Part shown: positions 1-6,200 of the stretch, piece by piece
Layout of the letters: each line of letters begins with the position of its first letter
How positions within the stretch are numbered: the first letter of the stretch is position 1
Source of the DNA: Clostridiales bacterium UBA8153
Lineage (GTDB): Bacteria > Bacillota > Sulfobacillia > UBA8153
Length of the DNA stretch: 11,623 nt
Direction of reading: 5' to 3'
NCBI GenBank assembly: GCA_003449495.1
Contig: DMHJ01000146.1
Span: 1 to 11,623, forward strand
Program-made: the position numbers and the translations under genes
The notes under the pieces: model-generated
The model's database searches: none
Told to the model about the DNA's origin: nothing
The model's input: the letters and a program-made list of their open reading frames with translations, nothing else

Positions 1-1068
1 CCCCGGCATGTAAGTGACGCCTTCCCGGCGCGCGGCAGCTTCCAGGACCACCATGTCCGTGTGTCCGGGCAGGGTAAGCCAGGTGAAGAACCCCCCGGCC
101 GGTTCCGTGAACGTGGCCCCCGGCGACAGCTCGTCCAGCAAGGCCCGGCGCATGGTGGCCCACCGCCCCGCATATTCCCGGCGTAGCCCGGCCACCCGGG
201 CGCTAAAGTCGAGGTCCCTCAAGAAAGACCAGGTGACGGTCTGGGCCAGCGGGCTGGTGCCCGGGTCGTTCTTGGCCCGCTGCAGCGCGGCTAGGGTCTC
301 CTTGCCCCCGACTGCCCAACCCAGTCTGATGCCGGGGGCTATCGTCTTGGATAGCGTGCTGATATAGATGGTGTGGTCTCCTCCGTGGTCCAGCGTCCGC
401 AAGGGAGGCGGCGGCGGAGAGCCAAAATACAGGTCACCGTAGGCATCGTCCTCCAGAATGGTGAACCCGTAGGTGTAAGCCAGTTCCAGCAGCCGCTGCC
501 TGCGCTCGATGGGCAGGGTGCGTCCGGTGGGATTCTGGAAGGTGGGAACGGTGTAGAGAAACTTGGGTGGCGGCTCGCCACGGCGGTCGCGCTCTTCAAG
601 CCAAGCCGCCAGGGCGTCCAAGTCCAGCCCTTGGTCGTCCAGGGGAAACCCGTGTATGGCCGCGCCACAATAGGCGAAGCGCCGCAGGGCGGTGAAATAG
701 GCCGGAGCTTCCACCATGACCGCATCGCCGGGTTCAATCAACACCTCGGCCACCAAGTCGATGGCCTGCATGGAGCCGTTGGTGACCAGCACATCCTCTC
801 CCGTAGCCTCGATCCCCTTGGTGCCACTCCACTGGGCCAGAAACTCCCTGAGCTCCGAACAGGAAGGTCCTCCTCCGTAGCGTAGCGCCTGCCAACCTTC
901 GCGCTCCAGCCCCTTACGGGCTCCCTCGACCAGGCCGGCAGTGGGGATGGATGACGGACAGGGCTGGCCGAAATCCAGCTGGATGGCATCGGGACGCCGC
1001 TGGTGCCCCGCCGGCTGGGCGGTAGGGCGAAACTGCGGGAGAAACCTGTTTGCCAAGGTCTTAGACAT
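1..1068 (-). CDS. PLP-dependent aminotransferase, class I/II (C-terminus cut by window edge)
   Basis: Reads as 356 codons from ATG at 1068 down to base 1 with no stop, so roughly the last 40-50 residues of a ~400-residue enzyme lie outside the window. The fold-type-I aminotransferase landmarks are all visible: YGGGPSCSELRE near residues 64-75 (the Y-x-x-x-G-x-x-x-LR signature), VTNGSMQAID at 95-104 (PLP phosphate loop), PAY at 122-124 (ring stacking), FQNPTGR at 177-183 (Asn contacts PLP), EDDAYGDLYF at 206-215 (Asp bonds the pyridine nitrogen), and STLSKTIAPGIRLGW with Lys241 as the Schiff-base lysine. There is no N-terminal GntR-type DNA-binding domain, so this is a stand-alone enzyme rather than a full MocR regulator. 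It most resembles the 2-aminoadipate/LysN-like or aromatic aminotransferase group, acting in amino-acid metabolism in the cytoplasm; substrate cannot be told from sequence. The ribosome binding site is weak (AGAGCAAG). The window end, not a mutation, truncates it. Confidence 0.93.
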   Translation of the reverse strand, partial: MSKTLANRFLPQFRPTAQPAGHQRRPDAIQLDFGQPCPSSIPTAGLVEGARKGLEREGWQALRYGGGPSCSELREFLAQWSGTKGIEATGEDVLVTNGSMQAIDLVAEVLIEPGDAVMVEAPAYFTALRRFAYCGAAIHGFPLDDQGLDLDALAAWLEERDRRGEPPPKFLYTVPTFQNPTGRTLPIERRQRLLELAYTYGFTILEDDAYGDLYFGSPPPPPLRTLDHGGDHTIYISTLSKTIAPGIRLGWAVGGKETLAALQRAKNDPGTSPLAQTVTWSFLRDLDFSARVAGLRREYAGRWATMRRALLDELSPGATFTEPAGGFFTWLTLPGHTDMVVLEAAARREGVTYMPG

Positions 1069-1156
1069 GCTTGCTCTGGTTCAAAGCTGACTGTCCATAC
1101 GCAGTGCAGCCCGGCCCCCCCATGACCAGAATTGCGCTCCTTTCAGCATAGGATTG

Positions 1157-1215
1157 GCCCGCCGAGAAGCGGGCATTGCGGCCGGGGGGCCTGGGTCCGG
1201 GTGTCCCACCCGGAC
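1157..1215. repeat. Two adjacent perfect inverted repeats upstream of the aminotransferase
   Basis: A 6-bp stem (GCCCGC at 1157-1162, GCGGGC at 1169-1174, loop of 6) and a 9-bp stem (GTCCGGGTG at 1195-1203, CACCCGGAC at 1207-1215, loop TCC) stand 20 bases apart. Both lie 90-150 bases upstream of the aminotransferase start on the minus strand, so they could fold in its 5' leader or act as DNA operators. No T-run follows on the minus strand, which argues against an ordinary terminator. Confidence 0.6.
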
Positions 1216-1385
1216 GGGGGATCATGCAGGATCGGTGCAGGCAGTGGACCTGGCCTTCTGACCTGCGCTCCCGCTAGCGGGGACCTGCCCCACTTCCCGC
1301 GCTCATCTAGAGCACCCTACCGGTTTGTCCGTTACCGGCCAAACGGGGCGTTGCTGGGCAAAAACGGCCGCCTCCCGTCGCTCTG

Positions 1386-1447
1386 GGCGGGTAGGGTACC
1401 CCTGCTCAACGCGGACCTACCCGCCAGGGATTCTCGCGGCCGGCCGC
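1386..1447. repeat. 10-bp inverted repeat plus 12-base palindrome
   Basis: GGCGGGTAGG at 1386-1395 is perfectly complementary to CCTACCCGCC at 1416-1425, with a 20-base loop. The palindrome GCGGCCGGCCGC follows at 1436-1447. They lie between the FMN reductase (downstream side on the minus strand) and the aminotransferase. Function unknown: a transcript end, a protein site or part of a dispersed repeat are all possible. Confidence 0.55.
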
Positions 1448-1616
1448 CAGAGGAAGCCTTGTTGTTCCTGGGTCTTCCCCTTTCCTGCTCCGCGGGGCCG
1501 TTCTTCCAGGCCTTGCCAACACCCGGTAACGCGCTTCCTCGCGGGAGGTCCGGAAGCAGTAGCGACCGGGACGGCTACCTCCTGCCTCCAACCGGGCGAA
1601 AGCGAACACACTGCCA

Positions 1617-2222
1617 TCACCCCCCGCCCCGCGCGTTCTTGAGTGCCTTCGCCCACCAGAGCAGCTGGATAATCATCAGGTCCACGGGTTTCTGCAGCTT
1701 GGCGAAGAGTTCCTGCACATCTGCCTTGCCGGAGAGTACCGGGAAGTATTGGTCTCCAGGGATGTGGATGGCGTTGCGGATGGGTGCCATCTGCAGCTCC
1801 ACGGCGATGAGGCGAAGCTGTTCGACGGCCCGGGCTCCGCCGACCGAGCCGTAGCTCACGAACGCCACCGGCTTATTGTTCCACTCCTGGTATACCCAGT
1901 CCATCGCGTTTTTCAGAACACCGGAAGTACCATGGTTGTACTCGGGGGTCACGATGACGAAGGCATCACCCCCGGCAATCTTGCCGGTGAACCGGGCGAC
2001 CGCCGCATGCTTGTATGGCTCTTGCTTGGATGAAGGGGTCACCGCCTCATTGAAAAAAGGCAGGTCGTAGTCACGTAGATCGAGTAGCTCGGCGGACACC
2101 TCTTCCCGCTTCATCAGCTCTTTGCCGATCCATTCCGCCGCTGTTCTGGAGAAGCGTCCTTCCCGCGTGCTTCCGGCTATCACTTTGATGCTCAGGGTAT
2201 TGCCTACCGTGGCGTCGCTCAC
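1617..2222 (-). CDS. NADPH-dependent FMN reductase family protein
   Basis: A 201-residue cytoplasmic flavoprotein of the flavodoxin-like FMN reductase/azoreductase family, which reduces FMN or quinone-like or azo substrates with NAD(P)H. The N-terminal strand and phosphate loop are visible at residues 12-25 (IKVIAGSTREGRFS, the GSxRxxS flavin-phosphate motif). The family signature PEYNHGTSGVLKNAMDWV lies at 93-110, and a glycine-rich VSYGSVGGARA segment follows. I chose GTG at 2222 because AAGGAGG (2233-2239) sits 10 bases upstream and the next residues lead directly into the first beta strand; the frame stays open for 78 more codons upstream, but that stretch has no family similarity. Length fits the family (about 180-200). 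It is not adjacent to the aminotransferase, so shared transcription is uncertain. The physiological substrate cannot be read from sequence. Confidence 0.93.
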   Translation of the reverse strand: MSDATVGNTLSIKVIAGSTREGRFSRTAAEWIGKELMKREEVSAELLDLRDYDLPFFNEAVTPSSKQEPYKHAAVARFTGKIAGGDAFVIVTPEYNHGTSGVLKNAMDWVYQEWNNKPVAFVSYGSVGGARAVEQLRLIAVELQMAPIRNAIHIPGDQYFPVLSGKADVQELFAKLQKPVDLMIIQLLWWAKALKNARGGG

Positions 2223-2472
2223 GCCATCCCCACCTCCTTGTTGTCTGATACCGTGGGCCGGCCCCGGTCGATTTCGCCAAGCTAAGGCGAACCTCCTTGG
2301 GCGGTGATAGTCCGTAGCGCAGGTTAGTCCTAACCGCTGGAAGGGCCGGATGCAGGCCTCTGGCAGATGTGCCGGCTCCGCTGCTACCATGCCAAGTCGG
2401 GCAGTCCAGGAAGCCAGCGAACGCCGGTGCAAGTGGGCGAACACAAGGGCTCCCACCAGTTCCTACCCCTAT

Positions 2473-2505
2473 CCAGACCCCCGGCCGATCGGAAGGCCGG
2501 TCTGG
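2473..2505. repeat. Bulged stem-loop upstream of the FMN reductase
   Basis: CCAGACC (2473-2479) pairs with GGTCTGG (2499-2505) and the inner GGCC arms continue the stem around an 8-base loop, leaving a 3-base CCC bulge on one side, about 11 paired bases in all. It lies some 250 bases upstream of the FMN reductase start. No T-run flanks it. It could be an operator or a leader structure. Confidence 0.5.
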
Positions 2506-3080
2506 AAGAACCCGCAGGGGGCGGTTAGCCCTGGCCCTCTGTACCGGCAATGGGCAAAGCCTGGAGAAAAATGATTGCCTGTTGGTAACTGTTCAGCCTG
2601 CCGGCATGTCTCACCGCGAGACGTAAGGGAATGTCCAGCCCACCTGCACGGATGCCGCCCATGGACGCTTTGCGGATGGACTCCTCGCCGTCTTCCTGTT
2701 ACCCCTGAAACCTGAACGGGGAACTGCTCATCCCGGGACGCTGGTCACCCCAGCGGAGATCGAGCTCGAGCGGCTGTTGTTCGCCTCCCACCCAGATCGG
2801 GGCCGGGCAGGAGCGCCCGGTAAAGTGTAGAAATACTTATGGGTGTGAGCCGGTTAAGAACGCTTCACCTTCGACCGCGCCAGTGCCTGGTGGGGACGGG
2901 GCCGGCGGAAGGGATGCTTCCGAGAGCAGCGGAAAGATGTCCACGGTGTTGCGCCTGCTCTCGTACTGGCACGGCCTTTCGCTGAACCCGCCCGGACCAT
3001 GGGTAGGGAGAGCCACGGTGGACCTGGCGAACGTCCGGCCACACCTGGGGCGGATGACCAATGTAGACAGGGGGTGCAAA

Positions 3081-3179
3081 TCCGGTCTCCTGCAGCGTCA
3101 CGTCAGGCAACTTCCATAGGCTCCTTCCAGGTGGCGCCACCGGGAAGGCGGACGTCACTACCGGCCAACAGAGACCGGA
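3081..3179. ncRNA. Candidate structured RNA element upstream of korA
   Basis: A 9-bp closing stem (TCCGGTCTC at 3081-3089 with GAGACCGGA at 3171-3179) encloses 81 bases. Inside is a tall hairpin: CCTTCC (3123-3128) with GGAAGG (3143-3148), one A/G mismatch, then GGTGGC/GCCACC (3130-3141). A 5-bp ACGTC/GACGT pairing is also possible between them. The nested layout resembles a cis-regulatory RNA domain ending ~125 bases before the korA start. I match it to no riboswitch class I can recall, and the strand is not certain. Inference only. Confidence 0.35.
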
Positions 3180-3257
3180 ATGATAGTCCCGGAAAACCTG
3201 TGGTACACCTGTCATTCGCTGCCTTGCGTTGGTCGGCGAGGGGCGGACGTCCGTCCG

Positions 3258-3294
3258 GGGCCATTCGGCCCGGTCGGCCTGGCTACGGGAGGCC
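3258..3294 (+). promoter_or_regulatory. Hairpins at the korA ribosome binding site
   Basis: GGGCC (3258-3262) pairs with GGCCC (3267-3271) over an ATTC loop. Immediately after, GGCCT (3276-3280) can pair with AGGCC (3290-3294), which includes part of the likely Shine-Dalgarno GGGAGG at 3287-3292. The second pairing would partly hide the ribosome binding site. The Shine-Dalgarno stands 13 bases before ATG 3306, longer than usual. Confidence 0.35.
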
Positions 3295-3305
3295 AAGAGC
3301 GTGCG

Positions 3306-4421
3306 ATGCCCATACTTATGCAAGGCAATGCCGCCATAGCTGAAGGAGCTTTGCGGGCGGGAGTGAGCTTCTACGCCGGGTACCCCATCACCCCGTCATC
3401 GGAAGTCGCCGAGATCATGGCCCGCCGGCTTCCCGGCCAGGGCGGGATCTACCTGCAGATGGAGGACGAGCTGGCCAGCATGGCGGCGATCATTGGCGCG
3501 TCGCTGGCCGGGGCGCGCTCCCTTACTGCCACCAGTGGCCCCGGGTTCTCCCTGATGCAGGAGAACCTGGGCATGGCGGTGATGGCCGAGGTCCCGTGTG
3601 TCATCGTCAATGTGCAGCGGTCGGGCCCCAGTACCGGGCTAGCCACCCGGCCGGGACAAGGTGATATCATGCAGGCTCGCTGGGGCCGGCACGGCGATGC
3701 TCCCATTATCGCCCTGTGCCCGTCTTCAGTCCAAGACTGCTTTGATCAGACGGTCCGGGCCTTCATCTTGGCCGAGAAATTCCGGTGTCCGGTGGTGCTC
3801 ATGCCTGACCAGGTCGTCGCCCATCTAAGTGAAGGGCTGGAGCTGCCCGGCGAGGTCACCCGGTCGGAGAGAAGCCGGCCCACCTGTTCCCCCGCGGAAT
3901 ATCAGCCTTTCGCGGCCCCCCCGGGGGAGATACCGCCGTTGGCCGAGTATGGAAGCCCTTACGTGTTTCACGTCACCTCGTCCATGCACGATGAGACCGG
4001 CTTTTCCAGAAGCGATCCCGAGACAGCCCGGAAGAAGAATCTTCACCTCCACCGGAAGCTCCACGACCGGGTGGAGGATATCGCCGAGGTGCGGTACTAC
4101 GGTCCGGACCGCCCCGGTGTACTGGTCGTGGCCTATGGCATCACGGCCCGGGCCGCCCGGGCGGCGGTGCAGGGGGACGAGGATGCCGGAGTGCTGGAGC
4201 TGGCGACCTTGTGGCCCCTGCACGAGCGACGGCTGGCCGAAGTGGCCGGTAGCGCCCGCCTGGTACTGGTGCCGGAGATGAACTTGGGCCAAATGGTTCA
4301 CGAGATGCGACGCATCGTGCGCCACTGCCCGGTCCACGGACTGCACCGCGCAGACGGTGAGCCCATAGAGCCGGAAGAGATCGCTAGGGCTATCCGGGAT
4401 TCAGGAGGTGAGGCCCGGTGA
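3306..4421 (+). CDS. korA: 2-oxoacid:ferredoxin oxidoreductase, alpha subunit (probable 2-oxoglutarate)
   Basis: A 371-residue alpha subunit of the KOR/VOR-type oxidoreductase, which with KorB and KorC converts a 2-oxoacid and CoA to acyl-CoA, CO2 and reduced ferredoxin. The N-terminal pyruvate-ferredoxin oxidoreductase domain I is plain: QGNAAIAEGALRAG, then FYAGYPITPSSEVAE, EDELASMAAIIGASLAG, TSGPGFSLMQENLGMA and QRSGPSTGLATRPGQGD. The C-terminal domain II follows from about residue 260 (VLVVAYGITARAARAAV). The frame is open upstream to 3180, but family similarity begins at MPILMQGN, so ATG 3306 is chosen; ATG 3318 is an alternative. It overlaps korB by 4 bases (GTGA). 2-Oxoglutarate specificity is inferred from the overall KorA-like pattern; branched-chain oxoacids are not excluded. 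The small ferredoxin subunit often encoded just before this gene is absent. Confidence 0.94.
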   Translation: MPILMQGNAAIAEGALRAGVSFYAGYPITPSSEVAEIMARRLPGQGGIYLQMEDELASMAAIIGASLAGARSLTATSGPGFSLMQENLGMAVMAEVPCVIVNVQRSGPSTGLATRPGQGDIMQARWGRHGDAPIIALCPSSVQDCFDQTVRAFILAEKFRCPVVLMPDQVVAHLSEGLELPGEVTRSERSRPTCSPAEYQPFAAPPGEIPPLAEYGSPYVFHVTSSMHDETGFSRSDPETARKKNLHLHRKLHDRVEDIAEVRYYGPDRPGVLVVAYGITARAARAAVQGDEDAGVLELATLWPLHERRLAEVAGSARLVLVPEMNLGQMVHEMRRIVRHCPVHGLHRADGEPIEPEEIARAIRDSGGEAR

Positions 4422-5185
4422 GAGACTTCCGCGATTACCTGGCCCTGGACCGGTTACCCCACATGTGGTGCGCCGGTTGCGGTCACGGCATCGTCTTGGG
4501 AGCGTTGGCCCGGGCTTTTTCCGACTTAGACCTCGACCCCTCCCAGATCGTAGTGGTGACCGGTATCGGCTGCTGGGGCAAGGCCGACGACTACCTGCGC
4601 ACCAACGCGCTCCACGGTACCCACGGGCGCGCCCTGGCCTTTGCCACCGGGGTGAAGGGAGCCCGCCCTTCCCTGCAGGTGGTCGCCCTCATGGGCGATG
4701 GGGATGGGGTGACCATCGGCGGGAACCACCTCATTCACGCGGCCCGCCGCAACCTTTCCATCACCGGCTTGATGGTCAACAACTATAACTACGGCATGAC
4801 CGGCGGGCAATACTCGGCCACCACGCCGTACGGAGGCCTCACTACCACCTCCCGGGAGGGATGCCCGGAGGAGGCCTTTGATACCTGCGCTTTGGTGGCC
4901 GCCGCCGGCGCTGCCTTGGTCGCCCGCACCTCGGCATATCAACCTGCCCAGCTCCGGGCCCTGTTGCGCCAGGCTCTCACCACCCCGGGGTTTTCCTTCG
5001 TGGAGGTAGCCAGCACGTGTCCCACCTACTTTGGCCGGTTCAACCAGGCCCCGGGTCCGGCCGAACAGCTCAAAGACGTGGCCGCATCAGTCGGCAGTCC
5101 GGGCATCGTCGCCAAGCGCCAAGTGGACGATTTCCACGCTCGCTACTGGCGCATCCATGGAAAGGGGGATGAGCATGAACGGTGA
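4418..5185 (+). CDS. korB: 2-oxoacid:ferredoxin oxidoreductase, beta subunit (TPP and Fe-S binding)
   Basis: A 255-residue catalytic subunit carrying thiamine diphosphate and a [4Fe-4S] cluster. The likely cluster ligands are Cys18 and Cys21 (WCAGCGHG), Cys52 (GIGCWGK) and Cys201 (ASTCPTYFGR); the spacing matches that recalled for the Sulfolobus 2-oxoacid oxidoreductase beta subunit. The thiamine/Mg site is GDGDG at 93-97 through VNN at 120-122, with GGNHLIHAARRN between and YGMTGGQ after it, all typical of KorB. GTG 4418 is the start: AGGAGGTGA at 4403-4411 gives good spacing and the codon overlaps the korA stop, which implies translational coupling. The end overlaps korC by 11 bases. With KorA it forms the active site, passing electrons to ferredoxin in the cytoplasm. 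Confidence 0.95.
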   Translation: MRDFRDYLALDRLPHMWCAGCGHGIVLGALARAFSDLDLDPSQIVVVTGIGCWGKADDYLRTNALHGTHGRALAFATGVKGARPSLQVVALMGDGDGVTIGGNHLIHAARRNLSITGLMVNNYNYGMTGGQYSATTPYGGLTTTSREGCPEEAFDTCALVAAAGAALVARTSAYQPAQLRALLRQALTTPGFSFVEVASTCPTYFGRFNQAPGPAEQLKDVAASVGSPGIVAKRQVDDFHARYWRIHGKGDEHER

Positions 5186-5714
5186 AACCCAGGTGCTCCT
5201 GGGGGGGGCTGGGGGACAGGGGCTGGTGTTGTCAGGCGTCCTCCTGGCGCAGGCCGCCCTCGCGCGAGGCTATCATGTTGCCCAGAGTCAGCAGTACGGC
5301 ATCGCCTCCCGGGGTGGGTTTTCCGGCGCGGGCGTGGTCATTTCCCGGGAGCCCGTGCTCTACCCTTTGGTCACGGAACCCTCGGCCGTGGTCTGCCTCT
5401 CTGCAGAGGCCCTTGATAGGTACTGCCGCGGGCTTGCCCCTCACGTGCCGGTGGTGTACGATTGCGGCCTAGGCAAGACCCCGGCCACTGGGCGGGGCCG
5501 CCCCCTACCCATCCTCCAAGAGGCCAGGACCCGGGGATTACCCGAGTCCGCCAACGTCATGGCTTTGGGTGCCCTTGCCCGGTATCTACCGGCCGTGGAT
5601 GTGGACAGTCTGGCGATGGCTGTACAGGCACGGTTCGGGGGCCAGTGGCGCCAAGCGAACCTTTTGGCCCTGCGGGCCGGGTGGGAACTGGAGGACTGCC
5701 ATGAATATGACTGA
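5175..5714 (+). CDS. korC: 2-oxoacid:ferredoxin oxidoreductase, gamma subunit
   Basis: A 179-residue gamma subunit of the same complex, the part that in this family contributes to CoA binding and assembly. The opening GGAGGQGLVLSGVLLAQAA (residues ~9-27) is the family's glycine-rich N-terminal motif. QYGIASRGGFSGAGVVIS corresponds to the conserved SYGxExRGG-type loop, and ANVMALGALARYLP near the C-terminus to the conserved NMVALGAL segment. ATG 5175 is preferred over ATG 5169 because the GGGGG run at 5164-5168 then lies six bases upstream. It overlaps korB by 11 bases and the next gene by 14, so all four genes are almost certainly one transcript. Length (about 180) is standard. Confidence 0.93.
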   Translation: MNGETQVLLGGAGGQGLVLSGVLLAQAALARGYHVAQSQQYGIASRGGFSGAGVVISREPVLYPLVTEPSAVVCLSAEALDRYCRGLAPHVPVVYDCGLGKTPATGRGRPLPILQEARTRGLPESANVMALGALARYLPAVDVDSLAMAVQARFGGQWRQANLLALRAGWELEDCHEYD

Positions 5715-6171
5715 GGAAGTCGGACAGCGCGCCGTCGAACTGTTCGATGCCGGCTACAACTGCGCCGAGGCCGTGTTGATGGCCTTGTCTGCCGCTTGGG
5801 GTCTGGATATCCCTTTCACCGCGGGCACCGCCTTCGGTGGGGGCATCGCCAGATCCGGGCAGACTTGCGGAGCTCTCGGCGGGGCCTTAGTGGCCCTGGG
5901 TGTGAGATACGGGCGCCGGCCGGGCGATGACGGTGGCCGGGACCGGGTGTACGGACTGGCCCAAGAACTGATGCAATCGTTTCGGGAGGCGCACGGAGAT
6001 ACCGGCTGCCTGCAGCTTACCGGCTGCCTGCTAGCGCTGGCCGCAGACCGCCGGCGCTTCAATGAAGAAGGGATTCGCCAGCGGGTCTGTCGTGCCCTGG
6101 TGCGTAACGCCGTAGCTGAAGCCGTAGCCGCCTGGCAGCGTCACCAGGGTGCAGACACCGGCTTATGCTAG
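5701..6171 (+). CDS. C_GCAxxG_C_C family cysteine protein, coupled to the kor operon
   Basis: A 156-residue soluble protein of the C_GCAxxG_C_C family, whose biochemical role is not established. Its defining cysteines are in place: Cys21 (GYNCAEAVL), Cys56 (TCGALGGALVALG), Cys103 and Cys109 (GCLQLTGC) and Cys130 (RVC), plus Cys156 as the last residue. Spaced cysteines of this kind suggest metal, Fe-S or redox-active disulfide chemistry, and relatives often stand near oxidoreductases. ATG 5701 has GGAGG (5690-5694) six bases upstream and overlaps korC by 14 bases, so it is translationally coupled to the oxidoreductase. No signal peptide or membrane segment is seen. The context suggests electron transfer, cluster maturation or complex protection for KorABC, which is inference. 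Confidence 0.88.
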   Translation: MNMTEEVGQRAVELFDAGYNCAEAVLMALSAAWGLDIPFTAGTAFGGGIARSGQTCGALGGALVALGVRYGRRPGDDGGRDRVYGLAQELMQSFREAHGDTGCLQLTGCLLALAADRRRFNEEGIRQRVCRALVRNAVAEAVAAWQRHQGADTGLC

Positions 6172-6200
6172 CGCCCGCGCCCGGCAGGCGGATGCGGTTC

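Larger units (their letters stand above)
1069..1616. other. 548-base gene-free interval rich in inverted repeats
   Basis: No reading frame here looks like a protein: the long frames are low-complexity Arg/Pro/Gly/Ser translations typical of GC-rich noncoding DNA. What it does contain is a series of perfect inverted repeats: GCCCGC/GCGGGC at 1157-1162 and 1169-1174; GTCCGGGTG/CACCCGGAC at 1195-1203 and 1207-1215; GGCGGGTAGG/CCTACCCGCC at 1386-1395 and 1416-1425; and the 12-base palindrome at 1436-1447. None is followed by a clear T-run on either strand, so I do not call intrinsic terminators. The interval separates two minus-strand genes and would form the leader of the aminotransferase. It may be a decayed gene or a dispersed repeat; nothing decides between these. 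Confidence 0.6.
2223..3305. other. 1.08-kb interval between divergent genes, no intact gene
   Basis: This stretch separates the minus-strand FMN reductase from the plus-strand kor operon, so promoters for both should lie in it, but I see no convincing -35/-10 pair on either strand. It contains a bulged stem-loop (2473-2505), a short frame that ends plausibly as a protein tail (about 2627-2830), a strongly self-complementary block (3081-3179) and small hairpins next to the korA ribosome binding site. All longer frames look like chance openings in GC-rich DNA. No Cys-rich ferredoxin frame (CxxCxxCxxxC) is present upstream of korA. Confidence 0.6.

Noticed and set aside
373..885. 170-codon plus-strand frame
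   Set aside because: It lies antisense to the aminotransferase, whose catalytic motifs are all intact; it has no recognisable domain and is a shadow of GC-rich codon use.
1547..1559. GGTCCGGAAGCAG, reminiscent of the SRP RNA apical loop
   Set aside because: The SRP motif is GGTCCGGAAGGAAGCAG-like with paired flanks; here bases are missing and the rest of the SRP fold is not found.
1132..1854. 240-codon plus-strand frame running across the gap and into the FMN reductase
   Set aside because: Arg/Pro/Ser-rich translation with no motif; its second half is antisense to the clearly real reductase gene.
3073..3083. GGTGCAAATCC, reminiscent of the cobalamin riboswitch core or a group II intron loop
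   Set aside because: The other cobalamin boxes (GCCACTG, and a proper AGxCAGGAGACC box downstream) are absent or only loosely approximated, and no intron domain V is found. The resemblance is to a short common sequence.
3081..3179. T-box, SAM, TPP, glycine or c-di-GMP riboswitch identity for the korA leader block
   Set aside because: None of their conserved cores, such as GGGTGGTACCGCG for T-box, is present.
3180..3305. 42-codon N-terminal extension of korA
   Set aside because: No similarity to the family before MPILMQGN, and the extension covers hairpins and the ribosome binding site.
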